From: Frateuria sp. Soil773
GTDB taxonomy: Bacteria > Pseudomonadota > Gammaproteobacteria > Xanthomonadales > Rhodanobacteraceae
NCBI RefSeq assembly: GCF_001428405.1
Contig: NZ_LMSL01000034.1
Location: forward strand, 62,622-126,621
Direction of reading: 5' to 3'
DNA: 64,000 nt
Position numbers and translations under genes: made by a program. Positions 49,099-56,950 of the stretch are shown in pieces. Each line of letters begins with the position of its first letter. Within the stretch, counting starts at the first letter, position 1. Under the pieces are notes generated by a model. The model saw nothing but the letters and a program-made list of their open reading frames with translations, was not told where the DNA came from and did not search any database.

Positions 49099-49593
49099 AT
49101 GTTTGCACGAGACGTTTTGGGCCACTACACACTGACACCGAGCACCGGGCCGCAAACCGAAGAAGACATCCTGGCCGCCGCCGAAGACATCCTGGCCCGT
49201 CGGCTCTACCGCGAAGCCACGATCAGCAACCCCCGCGACATGGAGCAGTTCTTGCGCATGCGCCTGGGTCACCTGGCGCACGAAGTCTTTGACGCAGTGT
49301 GGCTGGACAACAGGCACCGGGTCATCGGCGTGGAACGCCTGGCCACCGGCACCGTGGATGGAGCGTCGGTGCATCCCCGCGAAGTCGTCAAAGCCGCCCT
49401 TCGGGCCAACGCGTCAGCCGTGGTGTTCTCGCACAACCACCCTTCGGGTCTGACCACCGAATCGCAGGCCGACAAACAGATCACGAAAGAGCTGCAAGCC
49501 GCTTTGGCGCTGGTGGGCACCCGGGTGCTGGATCACCTGATCGTCAGCGCCGGCCAAGAATGCACCAGCTTTGCCGCACGCGGGCTCTTGTGA
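49099..49593 (+). CDS. RadC/MPN-domain protein
   Basis: 164 aa. AAGGAGCCACCC precedes the ATG. The JAB/MPN+ signature FSHNHPSG (H112, H114) with a downstream Asp (ADKQ) is intact, and VFDAVWLDNRHRVIGVERLA and ASVHPREVVKAAL fit RadC. RadC-like proteins are common on ICEs and in defence islands; their biochemical role is not settled. Lacks the N-terminal HhH domain of chromosomal RadC, as usual for mobile copies. Confidence 0.85.
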   Translation: MFARDVLGHYTLTPSTGPQTEEDILAAAEDILARRLYREATISNPRDMEQFLRMRLGHLAHEVFDAVWLDNRHRVIGVERLATGTVDGASVHPREVVKAALRANASAVVFSHNHPSGLTTESQADKQITKELQAALALVGTRVLDHLIVSAGQECTSFAARGLL

Positions 49594-49617
49594 GCCCGCA
49601 CCACCCTAGCCAAAGCA

Positions 49618-49641
49618 AAGGCCCCTTTCGGGGCCTTGTTT
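49618..49641 (+). terminator. Rho-independent terminator
   Basis: AAGGCCCC-TTTC-GGGGCCTT followed by GTTT. Confidence 0.8.
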
Positions 49642-49718
49642 CATGGCAAAAACAGGGAAAAGCGGAGTGTCGCTTAACCAACACCTTGACGTGGCCGTGC
49701 TTTTTTGAGTGGCGTGGG

Positions 49719-49746
49719 TTGACGGCAAGCGAAGTTTTGAGAAGAT
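49719..49746 (+). promoter_or_regulatory. Promoter of the HARP-like/ankyrin gene
   Basis: TTGACG (49719-49724), 16-bp spacer ending TTTTGA, GAAGAT (49741-49746). A second TTGACG at 49686-49691 with a poorer -10 lies upstream. A hairpin CCCCGCC-CAGG-CGGGG is in the leader. Confidence 0.6.
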
Positions 49747-49832
49747 CATGGGTGAGGCATGGAGCGCTTCATCCCCCGCCCAGGCGGGGACCGTTCCGCA
49801 TCCGCCGGGACAACGACCCAGGAGCGCTACCC

Positions 49833-50981
49833 ATGTCCGATTTTATCGTGCGGCACCGCGATCACTTTTCCATCCATGCGTCTTACAACCCGGATCTTGT
49901 TTCCGAGATCAAAGCCATCCCTGGACGGACCTTTCAAGGTTCGGACAAGACGTGGAATGTGCCCCTCGATGAAGGGGCTGCACTTGATCCCATTGCGGAG
50001 AAATACAACTTGATGCGGGGTTTCACGCACGATGGTGTGCAAACCTTGGAAGACTTGAAGAAATATCTGGCACAGCCCACGACGGAAGCGTTGGAGGGGC
50101 AATTTGGTCTGCTTAAACCCTTGCATGGAAGCGATACCACCATGGGATTCAGCAACGACGTCAACCATGTCTTTTCTTACAGCAACACCCGCGATACGGA
50201 ACGCGTGACATTACTGAATGGCGCCTCGGCCGAAATGACCAAGGCACTCCTGGAAGCGGGGGCTGAGGTGAACCCCAAGCAAGAATACACAAACCTCACC
50301 CCACCGCCCGTGCCGCCACTTCACTCGGCCAAAACCGTCGAGGTCGCCAACCTGCTGATGGCGGCGGGTGCGGATCCCAATGGTGAAATCCAATACACAA
50401 AAGATCGCCCACTTCACCGAGTTGAAAACCCCTATGTGGCGGTAGCTATCTTTCGAGGTGGCGCCGATCCCAACGCGCGGAACCAAGAAGGCAACACCCC
50501 ATTGCACACGGCCCGGACATCGGATGTGGCCACTGCGCTGTTGCAGACCGGGGCGGATCCGCACGCAGTGAATGAACGCGGTCAAACAGCATTGCATGCC
50601 TTGTCAGATGTCATGGCAGCGGCCTGGCGTGCTGGGCAGAACAGGTGGCCCACCAAGGAAATCTGGGATCAGCATTGGGAGACCGAAATGAATGATCACG
50701 CGGCGCACGCCCAGACCTTGCTCGCCAAAGGTGTCGATCCTGCTGTCCGCGATCAGGAAGGGCGCACCGCTGCTGAATACATGCAGCAGCAGCGATTCCC
50801 TTTCAACAACATGCTGGAATACGAGCAAAGCGTCAGTCCGCCTGCACCCCGTCAATCCATGCCTGAATTGCATGATCCCGGCCGGGAAACACCCGGCGTC
50901 AGGCAAACCATGCCAGTGCTCCAAGATGGCGGGGAGGGCTTTCGGCCGAGGCGGAACGATGGCCGCGGGATGGGTTTGTAG
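49833..50981 (+). CDS. HARP-like/ankyrin-repeat protein, 382 aa
   Basis: CAGGAGCGCTACCC precedes the ATG at 49833. The N-terminus (about 9-46) reads FSIHASYNPDLVSEIKAIPG then RTFQGSDKTWNVPLDE, the pattern of the HARP motif of SMARCAL1-type annealing helicases, which anneals or recognises fork-like DNA. Residues about 130-330 hold five ankyrin-like units (GADPNARNQEGNTPLHTART; GADPHAVNERGQTALHAL). No helicase domain follows, so a DNA-binding HARP-like piece joined to a protein-binding solenoid is unusual. A proline-rich tail ends the protein. It is expressed as a single gene with its own promoter and terminator. Confidence 0.7.
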   Translation: MSDFIVRHRDHFSIHASYNPDLVSEIKAIPGRTFQGSDKTWNVPLDEGAALDPIAEKYNLMRGFTHDGVQTLEDLKKYLAQPTTEALEGQFGLLKPLHGSDTTMGFSNDVNHVFSYSNTRDTERVTLLNGASAEMTKALLEAGAEVNPKQEYTNLTPPPVPPLHSAKTVEVANLLMAAGADPNGEIQYTKDRPLHRVENPYVAVAIFRGGADPNARNQEGNTPLHTARTSDVATALLQTGADPHAVNERGQTALHALSDVMAAAWRAGQNRWPTKEIWDQHWETEMNDHAAHAQTLLAKGVDPAVRDQEGRTAAEYMQQQRFPFNNMLEYEQSVSPPAPRQSMPELHDPGRETPGVRQTMPVLQDGGEGFRPRRNDGRGMGL

Positions 50982-50998
50982 GCTCATTGAAACGACAA

Positions 50999-51025
50999 GG
51001 GCCGCAACAGCGGCCCTTTTCTTTT
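50999..51025 (+). terminator. Rho-independent terminator
   Basis: GGGCCGC-AACA-GCGGCCC followed by TTTTCTTTT. Confidence 0.9.
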
Positions 51026-51056
51026 ATCTACCGCCCTCATTTACTCCGGCAGTCGC

Positions 51057-51350
51057 TCAGTAGTCCCGTCGATCGTTCGTGGTCGCTCGCCACGACCGTA
51101 AGGCGTCCAGCTCCGCACGCCGGGCGGCCAGGACTTGGCGCGTTTCAGCCGCCTTCCTCGCCTCTATCGTATTCATGATGCGCGCGTGGTCCTCGGCGAC
51201 CGCGATGCGCTGACGCTCATAGTCCTCCGCTTCATCACGCCGATTCCGATCACGCCGGATCAGGTCCTCGCGCACGGCCACCTGCGTGCGGTGGCGCCGC
51301 CAGAAACTCATCCAGATGCTTTCCTCGTCGAGAATTTGACCGATGTTCAT
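51057..51350 (-). CDS. Coiled-coil protein, 97 aa
   Basis: Start at 51350 with GGAG eight bases upstream. Nearly all helical and charged (REDLIRRDRNRRDEAEDYER; MNTIEARKAAETRQVLAARR), a clear coiled coil. Last gene of the minus-strand pilin operon; likely cytoplasmic. Family unknown. Confidence 0.6.
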   Translation of the reverse strand: MNIGQILDEESIWMSFWRRHRTQVAVREDLIRRDRNRRDEAEDYERQRIAVAEDHARIMNTIEARKAAETRQVLAARRAELDALRSWRATTNDRRDY

Positions 51351-51448
51351 GGTGTGCACTCCGCAGGGTTGAAGGTCTCGATGCCTGTCTTACCATCGAC
51401 AACGGGCGAAGTGTCGATGGCAAGAAGGGGCGTTCAGGAGCCGGATCG

Positions 51449-52048
51449 TCAGTGACCGATGATGTCCACGCCCACGCTGGGGCCGCTTGGGGTGTTATCA
51501 CCGCTGCACCAGAAGGTCACCTTCGACATGTCCAGTTTCCCACCGGTCAGGATGGAGTCGCCGCCCATGAAGCCAGGATCCGAGTCCCCCACGATGACGT
51601 CGTCATAGCCTGAGTTGCCAAGCGCCATGAGGAGCTTGGTGCACTCCGCGCCGGCCTGCGGAATGTTGTTGATGTTGATGTCGAATTGCGCTTTGGACTT
51701 ATACCAAGGAGCCGTTTGGATCAAGCCGTAGTCGGTATTTGGTTTACCGTCGACAAGCAGGTTCGCCGGAAAGATCGCCCCCTTCAACGCGGAATCATTC
51801 GACAAGCCGGTGTAGTCATGAGCAAGGCCGAAGGGGCTCGCGCGCAAGTTCGCAGCCAAGAGGTTCAACTGATCGGCCGTTTTCGCGGCCCCGCTGGAAG
51901 CGCTGGCCGACGAGAACACGGTGAACGTCACCGCGGCCGCGCCGATCACGATGGCGAACACCAGGATGACTTCGAGCAAGCCGAAAGCGCGGCTGCGGCG
52001 CTTCATGCGCACGCGAGGGAACATGGGGGAGAGGGTGAGGGTGGTCAT
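51449..52048 (-). CDS. Second type IVb-like (PilS-family) pilin
   Basis: 199 aa. A 21-residue leader ends RSRA, then F22GLLEVILVFAIVIGAAAV: Glu26 is the +5 glutamate and the helix matches type IV pilins. The residue before the cut is Ala instead of the usual Gly, so processing may be slow or use a special peptidase. C-terminal domain has Cys residues (GAECTK, TFWCSG) for a disulphide. An ATG at 52006 would shorten the leader. This is the element's second pilin. Confidence 0.78.
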   Translation of the reverse strand: MTTLTLSPMFPRVRMKRRSRAFGLLEVILVFAIVIGAAAVTFTVFSSASASSGAAKTADQLNLLAANLRASPFGLAHDYTGLSNDSALKGAIFPANLLVDGKPNTDYGLIQTAPWYKSKAQFDININNIPQAGAECTKLLMALGNSGYDDVIVGDSDPGFMGGDSILTGGKLDMSKVTFWCSGDNTPSGPSVGVDIIGH

Positions 52049-52063
52049 GATGGGTCCGAGGGG

Positions 52064-52501
52064 TCAGTGGGTGATGAATTCCACGCCCACGCGGTCATGC
52101 GCGCGGCACGCGTGGTCGAGAGCGGAACGGTCGAGGTGGCCGTGGCGGAAGACGGAGCCGCCCACGGCGGTGGGGCCGGCAGCGGCCATCCAAACGTCAT
52201 CGAAATCCGGCGCAGCCGTCGAGACGAAGGCCACGCAATCCGCTTGCGGCACGCCGTCGATGTGGAGCGCGAAGTTCTTGAACGAGTGCGTATCCGGATA
52301 CGGACCCGAGAAGGCGGTGAGTTCTCCCCATGGCAACATGACCGTGCCTTGCGGCGGGTTCAGATCGGCGTAGTTGCCCTTGTGGTTCAGGCGGATTTGC
52401 TGGGCGACGGAGGCCACCACCTGGGCCGCGCGGGTGGTGTCCGAAGCAAAAGCGGGCGAGGCGGCCAGGGCGAGGGTGGCGGCGAAGATCAGCGCTTTCA
52501 T
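52064..52501 (-). CDS. Secreted pilin-like protein, 145 aa
   Basis: Sec signal peptide (ALIFAATLALAASPAFA). The mature part (RAAQVVASVAQQIRLNHKGN, YADLNPPQGTVMLPWGEL, QADCVAFVSTAAPDF) resembles the globular domain of PilS-family pilins without the N-terminal helix, so it may be a soluble tip or minor subunit. The ATG overlaps the previous stop (TGATG). Confidence 0.65.
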   Translation of the reverse strand: MKALIFAATLALAASPAFASDTTRAAQVVASVAQQIRLNHKGNYADLNPPQGTVMLPWGELTAFSGPYPDTHSFKNFALHIDGVPQADCVAFVSTAAPDFDDVWMAAAGPTAVGGSVFRHGHLDRSALDHACRAHDRVGVEFITH

Positions 52502-53010
52502 CACTGCACCCCCGCATTCACGGGTGCCACGCTCAACCCATCACGCGAGCGGATGAGCAGCACGTCCTGGCCCACCCGAATGTCCTGGTCGGCGTCCTGG
52601 ACGACGCTGGTCAGGTTCGGGTTTGGACGGCCATTCGCTGCCGTGGTTTGCACGAAGATCTGGACGCCTTCATGGACGCGTGGCCGGTTACTGATCCCAT
52701 TGCCAATCGCGGCCCCGGCCGCACCCCCAACAATGGTGCCCAGCCCGCGAAAGCTGCCACTCGATTTACGCGTGACGGCATAGCCCGTGGCCGCGCCGAT
52801 CGCCGTGCCCACAAAAACCGAGGTATGGCCGTTGGGCTGCACTTGGATCTGCACGGGGCGGATCGCGACGACGCGGGCGAGGGAAGCCTGTTGAGCCGTC
52901 AAGGCGCTGCGGCTCGTGTAGACCTGTCCGCTGGTGTTGGGCAGGGTTGAGGCCGAAGCGCAAAGCGGCAGGGCGAGGAGAGCAAGGAGGGGAAGAGCAG
53001 AAGCGCGCAT
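52501..53010 (-). CDS. Glycine-zipper outer-membrane-type protein, 169 aa
   Basis: Signal peptide (ASALPLLALLALPLCASA). A glycine-zipper (VFVGTAIGAATGYAVTRKSS; GTIVGGAAGAAIGNGISN) typical of SlyB/Pcp-like envelope proteins, then an OB-like end (GQDVLLIRSRDGLSVAPV). GGAGCC lies before the ATG. Part of the pilin operon; probably stabilises the envelope around the pilus. Confidence 0.7.
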   Translation of the reverse strand: MRASALPLLALLALPLCASASTLPNTSGQVYTSRSALTAQQASLARVVAIRPVQIQVQPNGHTSVFVGTAIGAATGYAVTRKSSGSFRGLGTIVGGAAGAAIGNGISNRPRVHEGVQIFVQTTAANGRPNPNLTSVVQDADQDIRVGQDVLLIRSRDGLSVAPVNAGVQ

Positions 53011-53025
53011 GGAAGGCTCCGGAGA

Positions 53026-53655
53026 TTAGAAAAGGGTGGTGGCGTCCACGGCTTCGTCCACGTTTTGCGTGGTTTCGGCGGTGGGCGTGGAGTGCGAGAG
53101 GGCGACGCCGCTCAGGCCCAAGGCGATCGTGTCGAGGCAATCTTTGTCGTCACCGGTGGAGCAGACATTGCGAGCGTTCACGCTCACCGATGCGATTCGG
53201 CTGGGCGCCTGGATCGTGGCGGCATACGCGCCGTTGCCGTCCGTTGACACGGTTTCGTGGCGTGAGAAGCCGCCCTCGAGCACCACGACCACGTCCACTT
53301 TGGCGCGAGGCAGAGTCTGGCCTTCGGCGAACACGACACCGCTGACTTGGACGCGACGGTGCAGCCATGAATAGCGCAGGGTGGGCAGAGTCGTGGGTTG
53401 CACGTTGTGGGGTCCGCGAGCGTATTCACTCTCGACAGTGAGGGGGAATTGAACAGATGGGCCGACGGTTGCTCCCCAACCACTGAACCAACTGTCGCCA
53501 TCTGGCAGCTGGTAGTCATTGGCGAATGCCGGCGTGTTCGAATCGGTGGACGCTTCCTGGGCGTGCAGGTCGATGCATTTCAAGCCGCCCAAGACGAAAA
53601 ACGCGGCGACGAAGAGTTTGGCGGTGGTGCGGTCGAAGGCAGAGAGAGAGAGCAC
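53026..53655 (-). CDS. Secreted protein, 209 aa (first gene of second pilin operon)
   Basis: A GTG start at 53655 is the only good choice in frame; the first 32 residues (TAKLFVAAFFVLGGLKCIDLHA) form a signal peptide. A carboxypeptidase-regulatory-like or Ig-like strand pattern follows (VSGVVFAEGQTLPRAKVDVV; TVSTDGNGAYAATIQA). Promoter TTGACA-N16-GAAGTT with a GGTGTCCC box lies just upstream. Role unknown, probably surface or adhesin-like. Confidence 0.6.
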   Translation of the reverse strand: MLSLSAFDRTTAKLFVAAFFVLGGLKCIDLHAQEASTDSNTPAFANDYQLPDGDSWFSGWGATVGPSVQFPLTVESEYARGPHNVQPTTLPTLRYSWLHRRVQVSGVVFAEGQTLPRAKVDVVVVLEGGFSRHETVSTDGNGAYAATIQAPSRIASVSVNARNVCSTGDDKDCLDTIALGLSGVALSHSTPTAETTQNVDEAVDATTLF

Positions 53656-53685
53656 GGCGATGGCCTGTTTGGTCGGGACACCTCC

Positions 53686-53713
53686 AACTTCTCAAAAGAC
53701 CTAAGACTGTCAA
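53686..53713 (-). promoter_or_regulatory. Promoter of second pilin operon (16-bp spacer)
   Basis: On the minus strand, TTGACA (53713-53708), 16 bp, GAAGTT (53691-53686), then GGTGTCCCGACCA (53682-53670). Confidence 0.65.
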
Positions 53714-53725
53714 GGTCATAACCTC

Positions 53726-53751
53726 AAAAAAGAAGCCGCCCGGAGGCGGCT
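53726..53751 (-). terminator. Terminator (minus strand)
   Basis: AGCCGCC-TCCG-GGCGGCT followed by TCTTTTTT on the minus strand. It ends a short transcript that starts near 53958. Confidence 0.85.
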
Positions 53752-53958
53752 GCTAAATGGAGAGACTGATCCCCGCTCTTCTGGTCGCCCGCCTGGGACA
53801 AAAGAAGCAGCCCCAGGCGAAGCGCCAGAAGAAACACCACCGCTAACGTCCACTAACTCGAACCTGTTGTTGAACTTTTCCAGAGCGACGCAACAAGAAC
53901 GAGCCTTCCAACACCCAAGCCAGCCCAGAGGTCTGACCCGACAAACAACTTATCTCCT
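53727..53958 (-). ncRNA. Candidate small RNA or leader peptide unit, about 230 nt
   Basis: A full promoter (TTGACA 53992-53987, 16-bp spacer, GAGGCT 53970-53965) and a strong terminator (53726-53751) bracket about 230 nt with no convincing gene. AGGAGATAAG at the 5' end could serve a TTG-started 32-aa hydrophobic frame (MFVGSDLWAGLGVGRLVLVA). So the unit is either a small RNA or a tiny membrane peptide gene. Confidence 0.45.
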
Positions 53959-53964
53959 ACCACC

Positions 53965-53992
53965 AGCCTCTCAAATCGCCCAGAACTGTCAA
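53965..53992 (-). promoter_or_regulatory. Promoter of the candidate small RNA unit
   Basis: Minus strand TTGACA, 16-bp spacer, GAGGCT. Confidence 0.6.
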
Positions 53993-54003
53993 GGTGCAAA
54001 CCC

Positions 54004-54029
54004 AAAAAAGGAAGCCGCCTTTCGGCGGC
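54004..54029 (-). terminator. Terminator of the adhesin operon
   Basis: GCCGCC-GAAA-GGCGGC followed by TTCCTTTTTT on the minus strand. Confidence 0.85.
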
Positions 54030-54035
54030 CTCTCT

Positions 54036-54158
54036 TCATCTGGTGAACTCACCCACCGCATCGACTTCCAGATCCTCAGGCGAAGGGTTCGCCAGGCGTG
54101 AGTCGGGGTCGCCCAACTCTCGCGTGAGGAAGTCGAAATAAGCGGCGGCGGCGTTCAC
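54036..54158 (-). CDS. Small coupled protein, 40 aa
   Basis: A GTG at 54158 overlaps the adhesin stop (GTGA). Sequence starts [20 protein letters not shown] and ends in a terminator-proximal stop. Tight coupling to the YadA-like gene and placement before the terminator support a real small gene. Function unknown. Confidence 0.45.
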   Translation of the reverse strand: MNAAAAYFDFLTRELGDPDSRLANPSPEDLEVDAVGEFTR

Positions 54159-56809
54159 CACGAATACCCGACACCGGCGCCGATGGTCCGTTCGCGACCG
54201 GCGATCGCGCCGCCCACGTTCCAGGCCACACCCTTGTCCGTCACATGCTGGTAGCCCACGCTCACTGCGGAGGTGCCACCCGCAAACCCGGTGCCCGCGG
54301 CAATGCGGTTGTGGGCGGACGGATCCGCACCGGCGAACGTCGCGACCATTTGCGTCTGAGCAGTGCCCAGCGCTTGGGTGCGCGAGAACCGATCGTTGAG
54401 TTGTGAGAAACGCCAGTCGGTGTAGGTGTTGGCGGACTGCAAGGTTTGCCGGTCCCCGGCATCCGCATACGACTTGGCCGTGGCAATGGCCTGTTCCACC
54501 TGCGCGGACACCTGGCCCACGTTGGCCGCGTCATCATCCGCGACGCCGGCTTTGACGTTGCTGATCGTGGTGCCGTCGGTGCCGGCCAGGGTGACCGTGG
54601 ACTGGGTGCCGTTGTCGTAGTGCACGGCCAACGCATCGGTGCCCGTGCCAGTCCCGTCTTTACCAGGCGCACCCGGATCGCCCTTCGGGCCTTGCGGCCC
54701 GGTGGGACCCGTCGGCCCTTGCGGCCCGGCCGGACCGGTGCCCGAAGGCGGCAAGTTGTCCACGCGGGTGTTCACCGCGTTCAGCCCGTTGTCCAGGGCC
54801 AGCAGCGCGCTGTTCGTGTCCGAGTAAGTGCCCGCCGCACCGGGAGCGGTCAGGATGAACTGAGGCGCGGTGTAAACCCCGCCGAGGAAACTGGCGCCAC
54901 CGCCGAAGCCGGCCATCACCTGATTGATCTGATTCACGGTCACGCCGTCCTGCAACTGCACCCCGTTCGCCATCTGGCTGACGGTGCGGTTGCCCACCGC
55001 AACCGTGTTCGCACGATCGGTGCTGGTGAACTGGCCGAGCGCCACGGAGCCAGTGGCGTTCACGGTGGCCGAGGCTCCTTGGCCCAGGACAGTGCTGCCC
55101 GGCGCATCGGCGGCGGCACCCGCACCCACCGCGGTGGCCTGGCCGCTCACCCCATCGGCATCCGCCACAGTGCCCGCGGAGGCATCGGCGCCCACAGCGG
55201 TGTTCCCGCCATACGAGCCACCGGCCATGCCCGTCTTCGCATTTGCACCCACCGCAGTGGCGCCCCAGCCATTGGCCGAGGCCGGCGTGTTCGGATCATC
55301 CGAAGCCAGCCACGCAGGGGGCGGTGTGGGCGTGCCACCCGACGTGTTGATGTTGGTGATCTGGGTTTGCAGGCCGCTCAGGGCCGAGCCCACGTCGTGA
55401 TACGTGTTGCCGCCCAGGCTATATGTCGGCGGGTAGAACGTGCCGTTGTTGAACACGGCCCCGCCTCCCAACCAGCTGGACATCGCGGACCAGCCCGCGG
55501 TCATGGACGTGTCCAGATAGTTGAGCGCGTCGCCCACCGTGTGGAAGGAAGCTGGGACGCCGCTCGCCAGCGAGTAGGTTGGCGTGGTGAACACGCCCGC
55601 GTTGTAGCCGGCTCCGCCGCCCAACGAAGCGGCCTGGTCCTGCACCTGGCCCACGGTGGCGGCATCGTCGAATTGCGTGCCGGCGGTCACTTGGGAGAGC
55701 GTGCGGTTGCCGAAGGCCGTTGTGTTGGCTCGATTGGTGGAGGTCCATGCGCCGATGGCGGTGCTGTTCACCGCATCCGTGCCGGTGGTGGCGCCCACGC
55801 CAAAGGTGGAACTGTTGTCCGCTTGCGCATTGCTCAGGGCACCCACCGCCGTGGTCTGACCCACGGTGCTGTTAAGGCCGGCGTTCGCGCCGTAGCCGAA
55901 GGCTGAGTTGTAGACCCCGCCGGAGGCATTTCCAGCTACCGCGTTCGGGCCCACGGCCACCTGGCCGCGGAATGCGCTCGTGTCGCCGTTGACGGTGGCC
56001 GGCGCCGAGGTGTCGGTGGCGGCGATCCAAGTGATCGGATCACTGGTGCCCCCGGTGGGCAGGCCTGCAATGGCGCTGTTCAATTGCTGCACGTTCACGG
56101 CATCGAGCGGGTTCGTGCCGGCCGTCACCTGCGTGATGCGCCGGTTGCCGACGGCCACGGTGTTCGCTTCGCTGTTTTGCGTGTTCGCGCCGAGGGCCAC
56201 GCTGTTGGGGGCCATGGCGAAAGCCTGGTAACCGAAGGCCGAAGCGTTGGGCGCCGACCCGTTGTTCGCCAAGCTGCCAGCAAAGGCGCCAGTGCCCACG
56301 GCGGTGCCGTTGGCCTCGTAGGCCGTGCCACCGATGGCAATGGTGTTGGCACTGAACGCCGTGCCACCGATCGCGATCGCCTTGGTGTTCTGCGTGGGGT
56401 CGTTGCCGAACCCGGCCTGGCCAGAGATGGCGATCGAGTAATCCGATTTGGCGTTGCCGTTCAACGCAATGGCACCCAGGCCCGGGGCGTTGGAGGCGTT
56501 ACCGAAGGCCAAGCTGTAATCACCGGTGGCCGTTGCCTGCTGACCCCAGGCCAGCGAGAACTGGCCGGTGGCCTGCGCCAGGTTGCCGAAGGCCCAACCA
56601 TCCAGCGCGGCGGTCGCACTGTTCCCGAACGCGACGGCGGTGGACTGATCCGTGATCGAGGCGGGTTGTGCAGGCTGGGTGCCCACACACAGGAAGACAT
56701 AGGGACATTCAGCCGTCACGGCGGGATCCGCACGCACCGGGGTGGGCGAGGCGGACAAGCCCACCGCCAAAGCGAGGGCCAGGGAAAGGGCGAGTGGGCG
56801 GGTGCGCAT
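54155..56809 (-). CDS. YadA-like trimeric autotransporter adhesin with collagen-like stalk
   Basis: 884 aa. Signal peptide ([20 protein letters not shown]). Head and neck repeats of the YadA type ([20 protein letters not shown]-like units; several NRTVSQ or [10 protein letters not shown] necks). A collagen-like Gly-x-Pro stretch lies at about 690-715 ([20 protein letters not shown]). The C-terminal YadA anchor ([15 protein letters not shown], then [13 protein letters not shown] and ending GAGVGYSW) inserts in the outer membrane. It should mediate attachment to cells or surfaces and could aid mating-pair stability. Carriage on an ICE is unusual. The start at 56809 gives the clean signal peptide. 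Confidence 0.88.
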   Translation of the reverse strand: MRTRPLALSLALALAVGLSASPTPVRADPAVTAECPYVFLCVGTQPAQPASITDQSTAVAFGNSATAALDGWAFGNLAQATGQFSLAWGQQATATGDYSLAFGNASNAPGLGAIALNGNAKSDYSIAISGQAGFGNDPTQNTKAIAIGGTAFSANTIAIGGTAYEANGTAVGTGAFAGSLANNGSAPNASAFGYQAFAMAPNSVALGANTQNSEANTVAVGNRRITQVTAGTNPLDAVNVQQLNSAIAGLPTGGTSDPITWIAATDTSAPATVNGDTSAFRGQVAVGPNAVAGNASGGVYNSAFGYGANAGLNSTVGQTTAVGALSNAQADNSSTFGVGATTGTDAVNSTAIGAWTSTNRANTTAFGNRTLSQVTAGTQFDDAATVGQVQDQAASLGGGAGYNAGVFTTPTYSLASGVPASFHTVGDALNYLDTSMTAGWSAMSSWLGGGAVFNNGTFYPPTYSLGGNTYHDVGSALSGLQTQITNINTSGGTPTPPPAWLASDDPNTPASANGWGATAVGANAKTGMAGGSYGGNTAVGADASAGTVADADGVSGQATAVGAGAAADAPGSTVLGQGASATVNATGSVALGQFTSTDRANTVAVGNRTVSQMANGVQLQDGVTVNQINQVMAGFGGGASFLGGVYTAPQFILTAPGAAGTYSDTNSALLALDNGLNAVNTRVDNLPPSGTGPAGPQGPTGPTGPQGPKGDPGAPGKDGTGTGTDALAVHYDNGTQSTVTLAGTDGTTISNVKAGVADDDAANVGQVSAQVEQAIATAKSYADAGDRQTLQSANTYTDWRFSQLNDRFSRTQALGTAQTQMVATFAGADPSAHNRIAAGTGFAGGTSAVSVGYQHVTDKGVAWNVGGAIAGRERTIGAGVGYSW

Positions 56810-56852
56810 GGGGAGAGGTCTCGATGAGGAAAGGAAATCAGGAGTTGCCTTC

Positions 56853-56880
56853 AACCTCTCAAAAATCTTCGAACCGTCAA
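56853..56880 (-). promoter_or_regulatory. Promoter of the adhesin gene (16-bp spacer)
   Basis: Minus strand TTGACG (56880-56875), 16-bp spacer ending TTTTTGA, GAGGTT (56858-56853). Confidence 0.65.
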
Positions 56881-56897
56881 GGTGCGCACGCGAAAAT

Positions 56898-56921
56898 GAA
56901 AAAGGCCGCGCTGAGGCGGCC
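56898..56921 (-). terminator. Terminator (minus strand)
   Basis: GGCCGC-CTCAGC-GCGGCC followed by TTTTTC, ending the two genes at 56951-58330. Confidence 0.8.
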
Positions 56922-56950
56922 TGGATTTCCATTGCTTGCTTGGGTTGCGG

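Noticed and set aside
53641-53656. AG-rich microsatellite-like run (AGAGAGAG)
   Set aside because: It encodes the serine/leucine start of the secreted protein on the minus strand; there is no sign of phase variation such as an out-of-frame copy.
54446-55906. 486-codon plus-strand frame within the adhesin gene
   Set aside because: The minus strand encodes repeated YadA motifs and an anchor; the plus frame is His/Arg/Gly-rich shadow sequence.
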